Virus record (IMG/VR): IMGVR_UViG_3300002161_000012
Coordinates: 8,187-37,951 of that record
From: a virus
Length of the DNA: 29,765 nt
Strand: one strand, 5' to 3'
Shown here: in pieces, positions 21,644 to 28,844 of the stretch
How the letters are laid out: every line of letters starts with the position of its first letter
How positions within the stretch are numbered: position 1 is the first letter of the stretch
Notes under the pieces: model-generated
What the model was told of the DNA's origin: nothing
The model's input: the letters and a program-made list of their open reading frames with translations, nothing else
The model's database searches: none
Translations under genes and position numbers: made by a program

Positions 21644-22573
21644 CTAGAAAGTAATACTGCCAGACGCAGTAAACGTGTATACATGATAGCCTGAACGAGA
21701 CACCGAACTGTATGTTGGTGAACCTGTTGTAGCAGTTGCGGTTGAAAATGTTGATGGGTAAGCAATAATCACTACTCCTGAACCGCCAGCAGCACCAGCA
21801 GGTTGAGATGCACCTCCACCACCACCAGTATTAGCAGTTCCAGCAGAGCCAGAAACACCACCTGCTCCACCTCCACCAGAACCTCCACCAGAACCAAACC
21901 ATTGAACCAATGGTTCAATTCCGTTTCCTCCTCCACCACCAGCACGAGTTACAGAAGTTCCAGTAATTGATGATGCAACACCTGCACCGCCACTACCTGC
22001 TCCACCACTTGATGAATTACCTCCTACAGCACCTGCGCCACCGCCACCTGCGCCAATCCATCTGCCTTGTCCAATTGCGTAGTATTGACCGCTACCACCG
22101 TTATTTCCTTGACCAGCCGTTCCAGTACCAGCAACAGAAGCACCGCCACCACCGCCACCGCCACCTGAACCACCCTGACCAGTATTATTGTTTCCGTAAG
22201 CACCGCCTCCTCCACCAGTACTTGTTATGGTGCTGAAAGCAGAGTTTCCTCCAGCACCACCATTACCTTTTGAAGTAACAGAACCTCCACCACCAACAGT
22301 AACGGTTATTGGGACACCAGCAGAAACAGCAAAACCAGACGCAGTTCTATATCCACCCGCTCCACCACCGCCACCTGCGGCTCCACCATTACCTTCGGCT
22401 CCTGCTCCTCCACCACCACCAGCAATAACAAGATATTCAACAGTGGGTGTAGTTAAACTAGGCCAATTAATAGCCCCACGTTCACGTTGAGCATCACGGA
22501 TAGCCCAAATACCAGATGCAGAGGAGGGATTTACTGTTCCTTTTGGACCAATAATGCTTCCATTAGAGCGCAT
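21644..22573 (-). CDS. Glycine-rich adhesin-like protein, module copy 1 (309 aa)
   Basis: Residues 1-40 are unique (MRSNGSIIGPKGTVNPSSAS). The glycine-rich domain starts TVEYLVIAGGGGG and has GGYRTASGFAVSAGVPITVTV, nearly the same as GGYRTSASFAVSAG in the copy at 18457-19386. It closes with GSGVVIIAYPS, and the end is SRSGYHVYTFTASGSITF. The same length (309 aa) and shared C-terminal pattern make it the direct paralogue of that copy. The variable polyglycine middle would be the part that differs in receptor specificity. The start overlaps the previous stop by one base (TAATG). Confidence 0.8.
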   Translation of the reverse strand: MRSNGSIIGPKGTVNPSSASGIWAIRDAQRERGAINWPSLTTPTVEYLVIAGGGGGAGAEGNGGAAGGGGGAGGYRTASGFAVSAGVPITVTVGGGGSVTSKGNGGAGGNSAFSTITSTGGGGGAYGNNNTGQGGSGGGGGGGGASVAGTGTAGQGNNGGSGQYYAIGQGRWIGAGGGGAGAVGGNSSSGGAGSGGAGVASSITGTSVTRAGGGGGNGIEPLVQWFGSGGGSGGGGAGGVSGSAGTANTGGGGGASQPAGAAGGSGVVIIAYPSTFSTATATTGSPTYSSVSRSGYHVYTFTASGSITF

Positions 22574-22926
22574 TAACTAATTTCCTCGTAACTACATACT
22601 GCTTCAAGGTCAGAGTTAGCACTTGCGGTAAGGCGCAGTTCATCGCCTTCTTCTAAATAAATAGATTTACTAATAACATCAAGTGTTGCATCTGCTGGGA
22701 CTGAGACAGTGTGGGCAATCTCATAGGAAACAGAAGAACGATGAAGGGCAACAGAAATTTCAGCCGCCGCCGCACCATCAACGTTGGCTATATACAAAGC
22801 ATTGACTTTAAACACTTTGCCCGAAGCGGCAGAATTAGTCACAATAGCGGTAGCAGAGGTAGTCACCTGTTGTACTGCGGTCTTACCAATGATGGTTGTT
22901 ACGTTAACAATATTAGGTGCCGCCAT
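22573..22926 (-). CDS. Small beta-sandwich virion protein, module copy 1 (117 aa)
   Basis: The strand-rich sequence includes VFKVNALYIANVDGAAAAEIS, HTVSVPADATLDVISKSIYL and EEGDELRLTASANSDLEAVC. Proteins of this look (a strand with 'lyiaN.dg..', then 'v....tl.v~~k...l..gd.l') are common in phage tail regions. It parallels the protein at 19396-19767 in size, position and strand order. A strong GGAGG ribosome site precedes the start, so it may be made in larger amounts than its coupled neighbours. Confidence 0.65.
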   Translation of the reverse strand: MAAPNIVNVTTIIGKTAVQQVTTSATAIVTNSAASGKVFKVNALYIANVDGAAAAEISVALHRSSVSYEIAHTVSVPADATLDVISKSIYLEEGDELRLTASANSDLEAVCSYEEIS

Positions 22927-22929
22927 AAA

Positions 22930-23160
22930 CTATCCTCCAAAAACTATAGCCATAGCAATGGCTTTACCTGTAGATGCTTTACTGTTTACTTCAGTAGGGG
23001 TTGCAGTGGCATAAGCCAAAGAAGCCCATGCCGTAGAACCATTTCCAACTTTCATTTTATTTGTGTCAGATTCAACGGCTAATTCACCAGCCGCAAGAAT
23101 AGGGTTAGTTGCAGTCCACTCAGAAGCAGTACCTCTACGAATTTGAATTTGGTAATACAT
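22930..23160 (-). CDS. Mtd-N-like small virion protein, module copy 1 (76 aa)
   Basis: [40 protein letters not shown] and TAWASLAYATATPTEVN match the Mtd N-terminal domain pattern. The last residues KASTGKAIAMAIVFGG match a frequent C-terminus of small phage tail proteins. Unlike the copy at 19776 it has no collagen-like stretch. The start overlaps the stop of the previous gene (TGATG). A tail-tip anchor or adaptor for the adhesins is inferred. Confidence 0.75.
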   Translation of the reverse strand: MYYQIQIRRGTASEWTATNPILAAGELAVESDTNKMKVGNGSTAWASLAYATATPTEVNSKASTGKAIAMAIVFGG

Positions 23161-23372
23161 CAGGTAACCGTTCCTGCGTCAACAGGCCCCATAACAAAGA
23201 ATTGAAGTGTATTAGGTCTACCACCATCTAATGCAGTAGTACTTGGCTCAATAGTAATCTCTGTATTAGAGGTAACCAAAAGCCAAGCAGAACCATCATA
23301 CCTCCATGTCTTACCACCAGAATTAAATATCTGATTAGTTGTAGGAGAATTGGGAAAATCTATAGCAGGCAT
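23160..23372 (-). CDS. Small tail-region protein with a 'TWRYDGSAW' module (70 aa)
   Basis: The first half, [28 protein letters not shown], is a short beta module also found as the N-terminus of larger fibres (compare [20 protein letters not shown] in the protein at 23372-24508). Here it stands nearly alone, followed by a 35-residue tail ending [11 protein letters not shown]. It may be a truncated fibre or an independent small virion protein. It overlaps both neighbours by one base. The gene is well supported by position and module, the role is not known. Confidence 0.6.
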   Translation of the reverse strand: MPAIDFPNSPTTNQIFNSGGKTWRYDGSAWLLVTSNTEITIEPSTTALDGGRPNTLQFFVMGPVDAGTVT

Positions 23373-24508
23373 TATGCGATCACCAAACTTCCTGATGCTG
23401 TAAATGTACGAACTGTGTATGAACCAGAAGTTGTGGCGGTACCACCAGTAATGGTAAGACCAACACCGTCAGAGGTTAAATAACGAACTATAACAACGCC
23501 AGAACCACCAGCACCACCAGAAGGTGTTGCACCACCAAAACCTCCAGCGCCTCCGCCTCCGCCTCCTCTATTTGATGTTCCAGCAGTTCCAGCAGTTGCA
23601 CCACTGCCACCAGCACCACCTCCACCTGAGCCACCAGCACCACCTGTTGAACTTCCAGTGCCGCCACCGCCACCAGCGTAAGTAACTGATGAACCAGTTA
23701 TAGATGAAGATACACCGACACCGCCAGCGCCGCCAATAGAGTTGCCAGTTCTTGTTTCACCTACTGCTCCAGCACCGCCACCGCCAGCATAACTACCGCT
23801 TATGCTATTGCCACCAGCAAAACCTTGCGATGAAGTTCCTGCGCCACCCGTAGTGGTTATGTTGTTTGCACCACCACCTGAACCACCGATATTAGGTGTA
23901 TTTAATCCCGCACCACGACCACCACCAGTTGAAGTTATAGAACCAAAAACACTATTTGAACCAACCGCATCAGAAGCACCACCACCACCAACGGTTACAC
24001 CATACGTTCCAGATGTCAAAACCAACGGCGACTCTATGGTTCCACCGCCACCAGATGCTTCTCCAGCGACTGATGAGCGGTAACCACCAGCACCACCGCC
24101 ACCACCGCTGTAAGTAGAACCATCTGTTTTTCCACCGCCACCGCCACCAGCAATAATGAGATATTCAACAGTTAAACCAGCAATGTGCTTGTACCCATTT
24201 GACCAAGCAGAACCTAACCATACCTTTAAAAGATTCGTGTCAGTTTCAAAAATCTGTTGTCCAGTAAACGGAGACCCTGGTTTAGTTGAAGACGTGCAAA
24301 TAGTTACGCCCGACAGAGTGGAAGCAAGTTTTGCCTGGGTTACAGCGTTTTCAGCAATCTTGGCTGTAGTAACGCCCAAGTCTTGTATCTGGGCCGTAAC
24401 AATCTTACCGCCAGTCATTTCCCATACAGAACCAGTCCATGTATAGGTACGGTTGTTTACTGTGTATTGATCGTTAACAGCAGGGGAAGCAGGGAAAGAG
24501 AATGCCAT
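23372..24508 (-). CDS. Glycine-rich adhesin-like protein (378 aa)
   Basis: Residues 1-30 carry a FPASP...[10 protein letters not shown] module, then a fibre linker ([20 protein letters not shown]). The shared module follows as [38 protein letters not shown]. The glycine-rich domain begins [14 protein letters not shown] and includes [20 protein letters not shown] and [12 protein letters not shown]. It ends [14 protein letters not shown] and [16 protein letters not shown]. Domain order is the same as in the proteins at 25172 and 26104. A receptor-binding or fibre-tip role is inferred from domain type and setting. Confidence 0.8.
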   Translation of the reverse strand: MAFSFPASPAVNDQYTVNNRTYTWTGSVWEMTGGKIVTAQIQDLGVTTAKIAENAVTQAKLASTLSGVTICTSSTKPGSPFTGQQIFETDTNLLKVWLGSAWSNGYKHIAGLTVEYLIIAGGGGGGKTDGSTYSGGGGGAGGYRSSVAGEASGGGGTIESPLVLTSGTYGVTVGGGGASDAVGSNSVFGSITSTGGGRGAGLNTPNIGGSGGGANNITTTGGAGTSSQGFAGGNSISGSYAGGGGAGAVGETRTGNSIGGAGGVGVSSSITGSSVTYAGGGGGTGSSTGGAGGSGGGGAGGSGATAGTAGTSNRGGGGGGAGGFGGATPSGGAGGSGVVIVRYLTSDGVGLTITGGTATTSGSYTVRTFTASGSLVIA

Positions 24509-24515
24509 TGACTAC

Positions 24516-25172
24516 CTACTTGGCATACCCGTAAACAGAGATAGTGCCGCCAGTGATGGTTCCAGTTGAACAAGTCAATGTAAATGCCGTATATTGAGTT
24601 GCGTTATCCAAGAATCCAGCATAATCAAATCTGTACCATGTTGTTGTAGAACCAGTTGCCTGCGCCCTAACTATTGTTCGCTTTGCAAGGTTGGGGGACT
24701 CTAGTTCTATGCGTGAAGATATGGCGTTTGAGGTCGCATAACCAACATCAAAAAATGTTGCCGTGTTTGTGTTTGTTGCTACAACACCAGCAGAACTATA
24801 TTGTGCGTAGAAACCTGCATACGAGTAACCAGTAGCAGTTGAACCCAGTGTTAGACGCAAGTTGATATTGGTTGAACCAACACCACCAGAAACAAGAATT
24901 AAATAGTTGTCGTAGGTGCTGCTAAATACGTCTGCCACTTCAACGGTGGATACTGCGCTACCAATCGTTTGTGTTTTGATTAAGTCAAAGCCTACAGGGT
25001 TTGCCCGACTTGTTGACAGGAACACCCAACCCGTACCGTTCCATACCAAAGTCTTATCCGTGTCAGTCTCATAGATAACTTGACCGTCATATGGTGAAGC
25101 AGGGCGAGTCGTAGACGTACAAACACCAGGTTGCATAATTGAAGATGAGCCGATAACAGAACTAAGAGGCAT
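24516..25172 (-). CDS. Tail-region protein: shared N-module with a non-glycine-rich beta domain (218 aa)
   Basis: Residues 14-50 are the same module as in the glycine-rich proteins (QPGVCTSTTRPASPYDGQVI, YETDTDKTLVWNGTGWVFLS). The rest is different: a beta domain with LIKTQTIGSAVSTVEVADVF, STYDNYLILVSGGVGSTNIN, RIELESPNLAKRTIVRAQAT and an end GGTISVYGYAK. That C-terminal domain is common in phage tail proteins, with the pattern 'f...YDnY.i.......S....l...l'. The gene thus combines the anchoring module with another head domain. It is coupled to its neighbour by a TAATG overlap. Confidence 0.75.
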   Translation of the reverse strand: MPLSSVIGSSSIMQPGVCTSTTRPASPYDGQVIYETDTDKTLVWNGTGWVFLSTSRANPVGFDLIKTQTIGSAVSTVEVADVFSSTYDNYLILVSGGVGSTNINLRLTLGSTATGYSYAGFYAQYSSAGVVATNTNTATFFDVGYATSNAISSRIELESPNLAKRTIVRAQATGSTTTWYRFDYAGFLDNATQYTAFTLTCSTGTITGGTISVYGYAK

Positions 25173-26107
25173 TATGCAATTACCAAACTTCCTGAACTAG
25201 TAAACGTATGAACAGTATAAGAACCAGATGTTGTTTTAGTCCCACCACTGATATTAAAAATTACTGCTTCTGCTGTCAAATAACGAACAATAACCACACC
25301 AGACGCACCAGCGTATGTAGTTGCACCCAATCCAGCACCATCACCACCGTTACCTGTGTTAGCAGTAACAGCAACCATTCCAGTCCAACTATCACCACCA
25401 CCATCTCCACCTGTTGCGTAAGTAATAGATGAACCAGTAATAGAGTTCACCAAACCAACACCACCAGCAGCAAAACTAGATGCACCGTTCGTTGATGCGG
25501 CTCCAGCGCCACCTGCACCACCACCGCCACCTCCTGTAGCCGCACCACCGTATGCGGCTAAACCTGCACCACCAGCAAAACCTTGATTAGATACTCCTGT
25601 TCCTCCAGTGGTTGCGGAACCATACCCAGAACCACCACCACCAGAACCACCATTAGCACCCGAACCACCGCTATAGTTACCTGCACCACCTCCACCAGTA
25701 GAAGTGATTGTGTGGAATACAGAGTTAGTTCCAGAACCAGCAGTACCACCTGAAGCACCACCAGCACCTCCCGAACCAATAGTTACGGTGTACGTACCTG
25801 CACCCAAAACAAGTTGTGATTCTGCGGCAGTGTTTCCACCAGATGTACCCGTAGTCGTGCGGTAACCTCCAGCGCCTCCACCGCCTCCAACATCAAAACC
25901 ACCTCCACCGCCTCCTGCTACTACAAGGTAGTCAAGAGCAACTAATGTGCTGTGTTTTATACCATTTGACCACGAACTACCTAACCATACCTTTTGCAAA
26001 AACGTATCAGTTTCAAAAATCATCATGCCAATGTATGGGTTGGCAGGACGATTAGTAGAAGTACATACTCCTGGGCGCATGCCTTTATCTGATGCTGAAA
26101 TACTCAT
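25172..26107 (-). CDS. Glycine-rich adhesin-like protein (311 aa)
   Basis: A short leader (MSISASDKGMRPGVCTSTNR) runs into the shared module (PANPYIGMMIFETDTFLQKV, WLGSSWSNG). The glycine-rich domain follows, with LDYLVVAGGGGGG, GGYRTTTGTSGGNTAAESQL and GTYTVTIGSGG. The end is [12 protein letters not shown] and SYTVHTFTSSGSLVIA. It overlaps the preceding paralogue at 26104-27081 by four bases (ATGA), and the two are tandem neighbours. Compared with that copy the glycine domain has different spacer peptides, as expected for diversified receptor loops. Confidence 0.8.
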   Translation of the reverse strand: MSISASDKGMRPGVCTSTNRPANPYIGMMIFETDTFLQKVWLGSSWSNGIKHSTLVALDYLVVAGGGGGGFDVGGGGGAGGYRTTTGTSGGNTAAESQLVLGAGTYTVTIGSGGAGGASGGTAGSGTNSVFHTITSTGGGGAGNYSGGSGANGGSGGGGSGYGSATTGGTGVSNQGFAGGAGLAAYGGAATGGGGGGAGGAGAASTNGASSFAAGGVGLVNSITGSSITYATGGDGGGDSWTGMVAVTANTGNGGDGAGLGATTYAGASGVVIVRYLTAEAVIFNISGGTKTTSGSYTVHTFTSSGSLVIA

Positions 26108-27081
26108 GCGATCACCAAACTACCAGAGGCTGTAAACGTGTGAATCGTGTATGTACCTGCTGTGGTTTTTGTTCCACCAGTAATTGTAAAACCAGTTGCA
26201 TCGTTTGTTGTGTAACGACAAATTACAACGCCAGAACCACCAGCCTGACCTGTTGTGCTTGTTGCACCGCCACCACCACCTGTGTTCGCTGTTCCAGCCG
26301 TACCGCTTGAACCACCATTACCGCCACCACCCAAACCACCAGTACCAGGGGTTCTACCAGTTGAGTAGGCACCACCTCCACCACCACCTGCTCGGTATAT
26401 TGCCGTTCCGTTTATTGATGATTGAACACCAATACCACCATCACCAGATTTACCTGCGGCACAGTTGGCACCTACTGCTCCAGCACCGCCACCACCACCA
26501 GAGGTGTATTGCGTGTTGCCCGAACCAGTACCTCCAGCAAAACCTTGTCCTGCTGTTCCAGCCGCACCAGCAATGTAGTCACCACCACCACCAGAACCAC
26601 CAATGTTCGGTGCTGTGTTACCAATACCACCACCGCCACCACCTGTAGAAGTAATTGTATGAAAAACTGTATTTACTCCGTTAGTGCCTTTAGCGTCTGT
26701 CCCACCAGCACCACCAGCACCAATAGTCACGGCATACGTTCCTATTGACAAACCTAAAACAGATTCAATAGTTCCACCGCCACCACTTATTTCTCCAATA
26801 ACCGAACTTCTATAACCGCCAGCGCCACCACCACCACCAGATGCACCTAAACTAGTGTTAGATGAAGCAGCGCCACCACCGCCAGCAATAACCAAGTACT
26901 CAATAGCAAGAGTTATTGAATGCTTAAAACCGCTAGACCAACCAGTACCAAGCCAAGACCTAACAAGGTTGGTGTCGGTTTCAAAAATGGTTTGCCCTAC
27001 AAAAGGTGAAGCAGGGCGTGAAGTACTAGTGCAAACACCTGTTCTAATAGAACCAAGACCATAAGCAGAACTAAGAGCCAT
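26104..27081 (-). CDS. Glycine-rich adhesin-like protein (325 aa)
   Basis: The N-terminus is MALSSAYGLGSIRTGVCTST, then [20 protein letters not shown] and SWLGTGWSSG. The glycine-rich domain starts AIEYLVIAGGGG and has [20 protein letters not shown], almost the same as [20 protein letters not shown] in the protein at 23372. It ends GSGVVICRYTTND, TGGTKTTAGTYTIHTFTASG and SLVIA. It is the first of the six glycine-rich genes in transcription order. The start overlaps the previous stop by one base. Confidence 0.8.
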   Translation of the reverse strand: MALSSAYGLGSIRTGVCTSTSRPASPFVGQTIFETDTNLVRSWLGTGWSSGFKHSITLAIEYLVIAGGGGAASSNTSLGASGGGGGAGGYRSSVIGEISGGGGTIESVLGLSIGTYAVTIGAGGAGGTDAKGTNGVNTVFHTITSTGGGGGGIGNTAPNIGGSGGGGDYIAGAAGTAGQGFAGGTGSGNTQYTSGGGGGAGAVGANCAAGKSGDGGIGVQSSINGTAIYRAGGGGGGAYSTGRTPGTGGLGGGGNGGSSGTAGTANTGGGGGATSTTGQAGGSGVVICRYTTNDATGFTITGGTKTTAGTYTIHTFTASGSLVIA

Positions 27082-27419
27082 TAAGCGGTTTGCTTCTCCC
27101 AGCCAACGGCAGTTACCGTGACTTTAGCGGCGGTATCGGACAAACCTTGTAATGTCTCTCCTGCGTTTAAAACAATTGCTGTGTCAAAGACCATAAGATC
27201 GTTTGCGCCAATAGGTAGCGCAGACATGAGGCGGTTAGCCGCAGTGGCGGCTGAACCAATAGCCAACGTCACAGTACGGTCAATGGTGTCAGTGTTACAG
27301 ATAATAATCTGTTTAATGATGTCGGCATAACCAGTAGCGGCGGTAACAATCGTAGTTGTAGTTGTTCCTAATTGAACTGGGCCACCTAGTCGTGCTTCGT
27401 TTCTGTCTCCGATTGCCAT
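27081..27419 (-). CDS. Small beta-rich virion protein (112 aa)
   Basis: The protein opens MAIGDRNEARLGGPVQLGTT and has a beta pattern YADIIKQIIICNTDTIDRTV, TLAIGSA, then NDLMVFDTAIVLNAGETLQG and KVTVTAVGWEKQTA. It matches the general layout of the small beta proteins at 22573 and 19396 and likewise precedes a glycine-rich gene. It begins immediately after the stop of the previous gene, whose last codons provide an AGGAG ribosome site five bases from the ATG. Probable minor tail-fibre or spacer protein. Confidence 0.65.
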   Translation of the reverse strand: MAIGDRNEARLGGPVQLGTTTTTIVTAATGYADIIKQIIICNTDTIDRTVTLAIGSAATAANRLMSALPIGANDLMVFDTAIVLNAGETLQGLSDTAAKVTVTAVGWEKQTA

Positions 27420-28796
27420 TTACGCTCCTATAGCCATAGTTACTAGTGCTCCTTCAGATGAAGTATTTAAACCACCACCGCCTGCTGCAATTGTTGCCCA
27501 TTTTACTCCATAGGTTGCGGCTGGGTCAACGGTAAGAACTTGTCCTGTTGTTCCAACAGATAGTTTGGCGGCAGTGTTGTCGGCGCTACCAACAAACATG
27601 TCACCTTTAGCATCTAAAAGATTAAGTAAGTTGTTTACAGGTACAGCACCGACTTCTGTCCAAGCACTGCTGTAATAAATGTAAGTACCACCGTTAAGAG
27701 AATTAAACCAAACTTGTCCTGTTACGGGGCTGGATGGGGCGGTATCTGAAACAATCGCTGTAGGGGCAAGTCCACCAACTTCAACCCAGAATGAGTCATA
27801 GTAAACATAAGTACGAGTGGTATCTGACTCAAACCACAAGTCACCTGTAGTTGGTGATGCTGGTGGCGTTTCAGAAACGGTAACACTTGCGCCACCTCCA
27901 CCACTAGCAACTGAAGCCGCAGTCCATAGTGAGCCGTTGTATGTAAGAACATCCCCAACATTTGGTGATGGGATACTTACGTTGTGTAGTTCATCTAATT
28001 CGTACCCGTTTTGTGTAGCAACGTAAACAATACCGTTGTTGGTTGCACGGACTACAACACCTATGAATACAAGATGGTCTGGGGCGGTTGGTTTGGTTTT
28101 GGTAAACGCACCGTTTTCTCCAAGCCACAAAACATCACCAGCGGTATAACCAACAGACAAGTCAATGCCATCAACATAACCACGGGTAACAACTGGACCA
28201 TCATTGCTTGCTGTAATATTTGCGCCGACAAGACCAACGGTTTTAGAAGATGTAGCGTCAGAACTATTGTCTGCTCGTTTTACTGTGGCATGGTCACCAG
28301 TAGCGCCAAACAAATAAACAGCGGTACCAGTAGTAAGAGTTGTTGCTTCGGCATTACGAACATTAGAGACAACAGAAGAATAAGTGTTTACCCAGTTAGT
28401 TCCATCATATTCAAGGGTTTGAAATTCTTCTGGACTGGTAATAACAACATCAGTTAAACCGTCAAGGCTTGTGGCTCCACTAGGAGAAGTTGCGGCAACA
28501 AACTTAGTTCCATCAAACTTAAGAACTTGATCGGTTGTTGCACCCGTTGGGTCAATCTCAATACTGTCTACAAACAGAACAGGTGTTTTAAAAGTGTCAT
28601 CTGTTTGTAGTACATCAGCAGATGCACGGTATAGGTTTACGTCACCAGCAGATGCGCCAGAACCCCAAGTAAGACGACCACCCGCTTCAACTTTTAAGCG
28701 GGAAAAGGTATCTTGGTCAACATAGACGGTGACAGCATCAGAACCAGCAGAAGCAAGTTGCTTAACAGTAATAGGTACTGTGAATTTCTGTGCCAC
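27420..28796 (-). CDS. Tail fibre-like protein with repeated SP..GQ/W modules (458 aa)
   Basis: The N-terminal third has strand-rich fibre sequence (TVPITVKQLASAGSDAVTVY, FSRLKVEAGGRLTWGSGASA) and a fibre linker TSLDGLTDVVITSPEEFQTL with EYDGTNWVN. A middle domain has YLFGATGDHATVKRADNSSD, then GLVGANI and VLWLGENGAFTKTKP, a module known from phage fibre proteins. Two short repeats follow: PPASPTTGDLWFESDTTRTY with YYDSFWVEVG, and APSSPVTGQVWFNSLNGGTY with YYSSAWTEVG. The start is a GTG (in-frame stop six codons upstream) with poor spacing from the nearest ribosome site. Role: structural fibre bearing or preceding the adhesins. Confidence 0.8.
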   Translation of the reverse strand: MAQKFTVPITVKQLASAGSDAVTVYVDQDTFSRLKVEAGGRLTWGSGASAGDVNLYRASADVLQTDDTFKTPVLFVDSIEIDPTGATTDQVLKFDGTKFVAATSPSGATSLDGLTDVVITSPEEFQTLEYDGTNWVNTYSSVVSNVRNAEATTLTTGTAVYLFGATGDHATVKRADNSSDATSSKTVGLVGANITASNDGPVVTRGYVDGIDLSVGYTAGDVLWLGENGAFTKTKPTAPDHLVFIGVVVRATNNGIVYVATQNGYELDELHNVSIPSPNVGDVLTYNGSLWTAASVASGGGGASVTVSETPPASPTTGDLWFESDTTRTYVYYDSFWVEVGGLAPTAIVSDTAPSSPVTGQVWFNSLNGGTYIYYSSAWTEVGAVPVNNLLNLLDAKGDMFVGSADNTAAKLSVGTTGQVLTVDPAATYGVKWATIAAGGGGLNTSSEGALVTMAIGA

Positions 28797-28844
28797 GACC
28801 TCAATCGCTTCCTATGTTGTGACCCCTCAAGGTCTATTTAATGG

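Larger units (their letters stand above)
21267..23160 (-). repeat. First copy of the four-gene adhesin module
   Basis: The block contains, in transcription order, an Mtd-N-like protein (76 aa), a small beta protein (117 aa), a 309-aa glycine-rich protein and a full-length MAHFA protein (121 aa). The same order recurs at 17888-20033. The glycine-rich adhesin at 20056-21267 separates the two copies. Confidence 0.7.

Noticed and set aside
19776-23160. Possible diversity-generating retroelement suggested by Mtd-N-like domains
   Set aside because: No reverse transcriptase, no template/variable repeat pair and no C-type-lectin target domain is visible; the Mtd-N domain alone is common in phages.
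22227-24083. Long plus-strand reading frames rich in Pro/Pro-Ala opposite the glycine-rich genes
   Set aside because: They are the complements of GGN codons, which cannot give stop codons on the other strand. They lack ribosome sites and any known motif.
18457-27081. CRISPR-like or tandem-repeat array from repeated CCACCACCG-type sequence
   Set aside because: The repetition is polyglycine coding sequence with codon-level irregularity, not fixed repeats and spacers.
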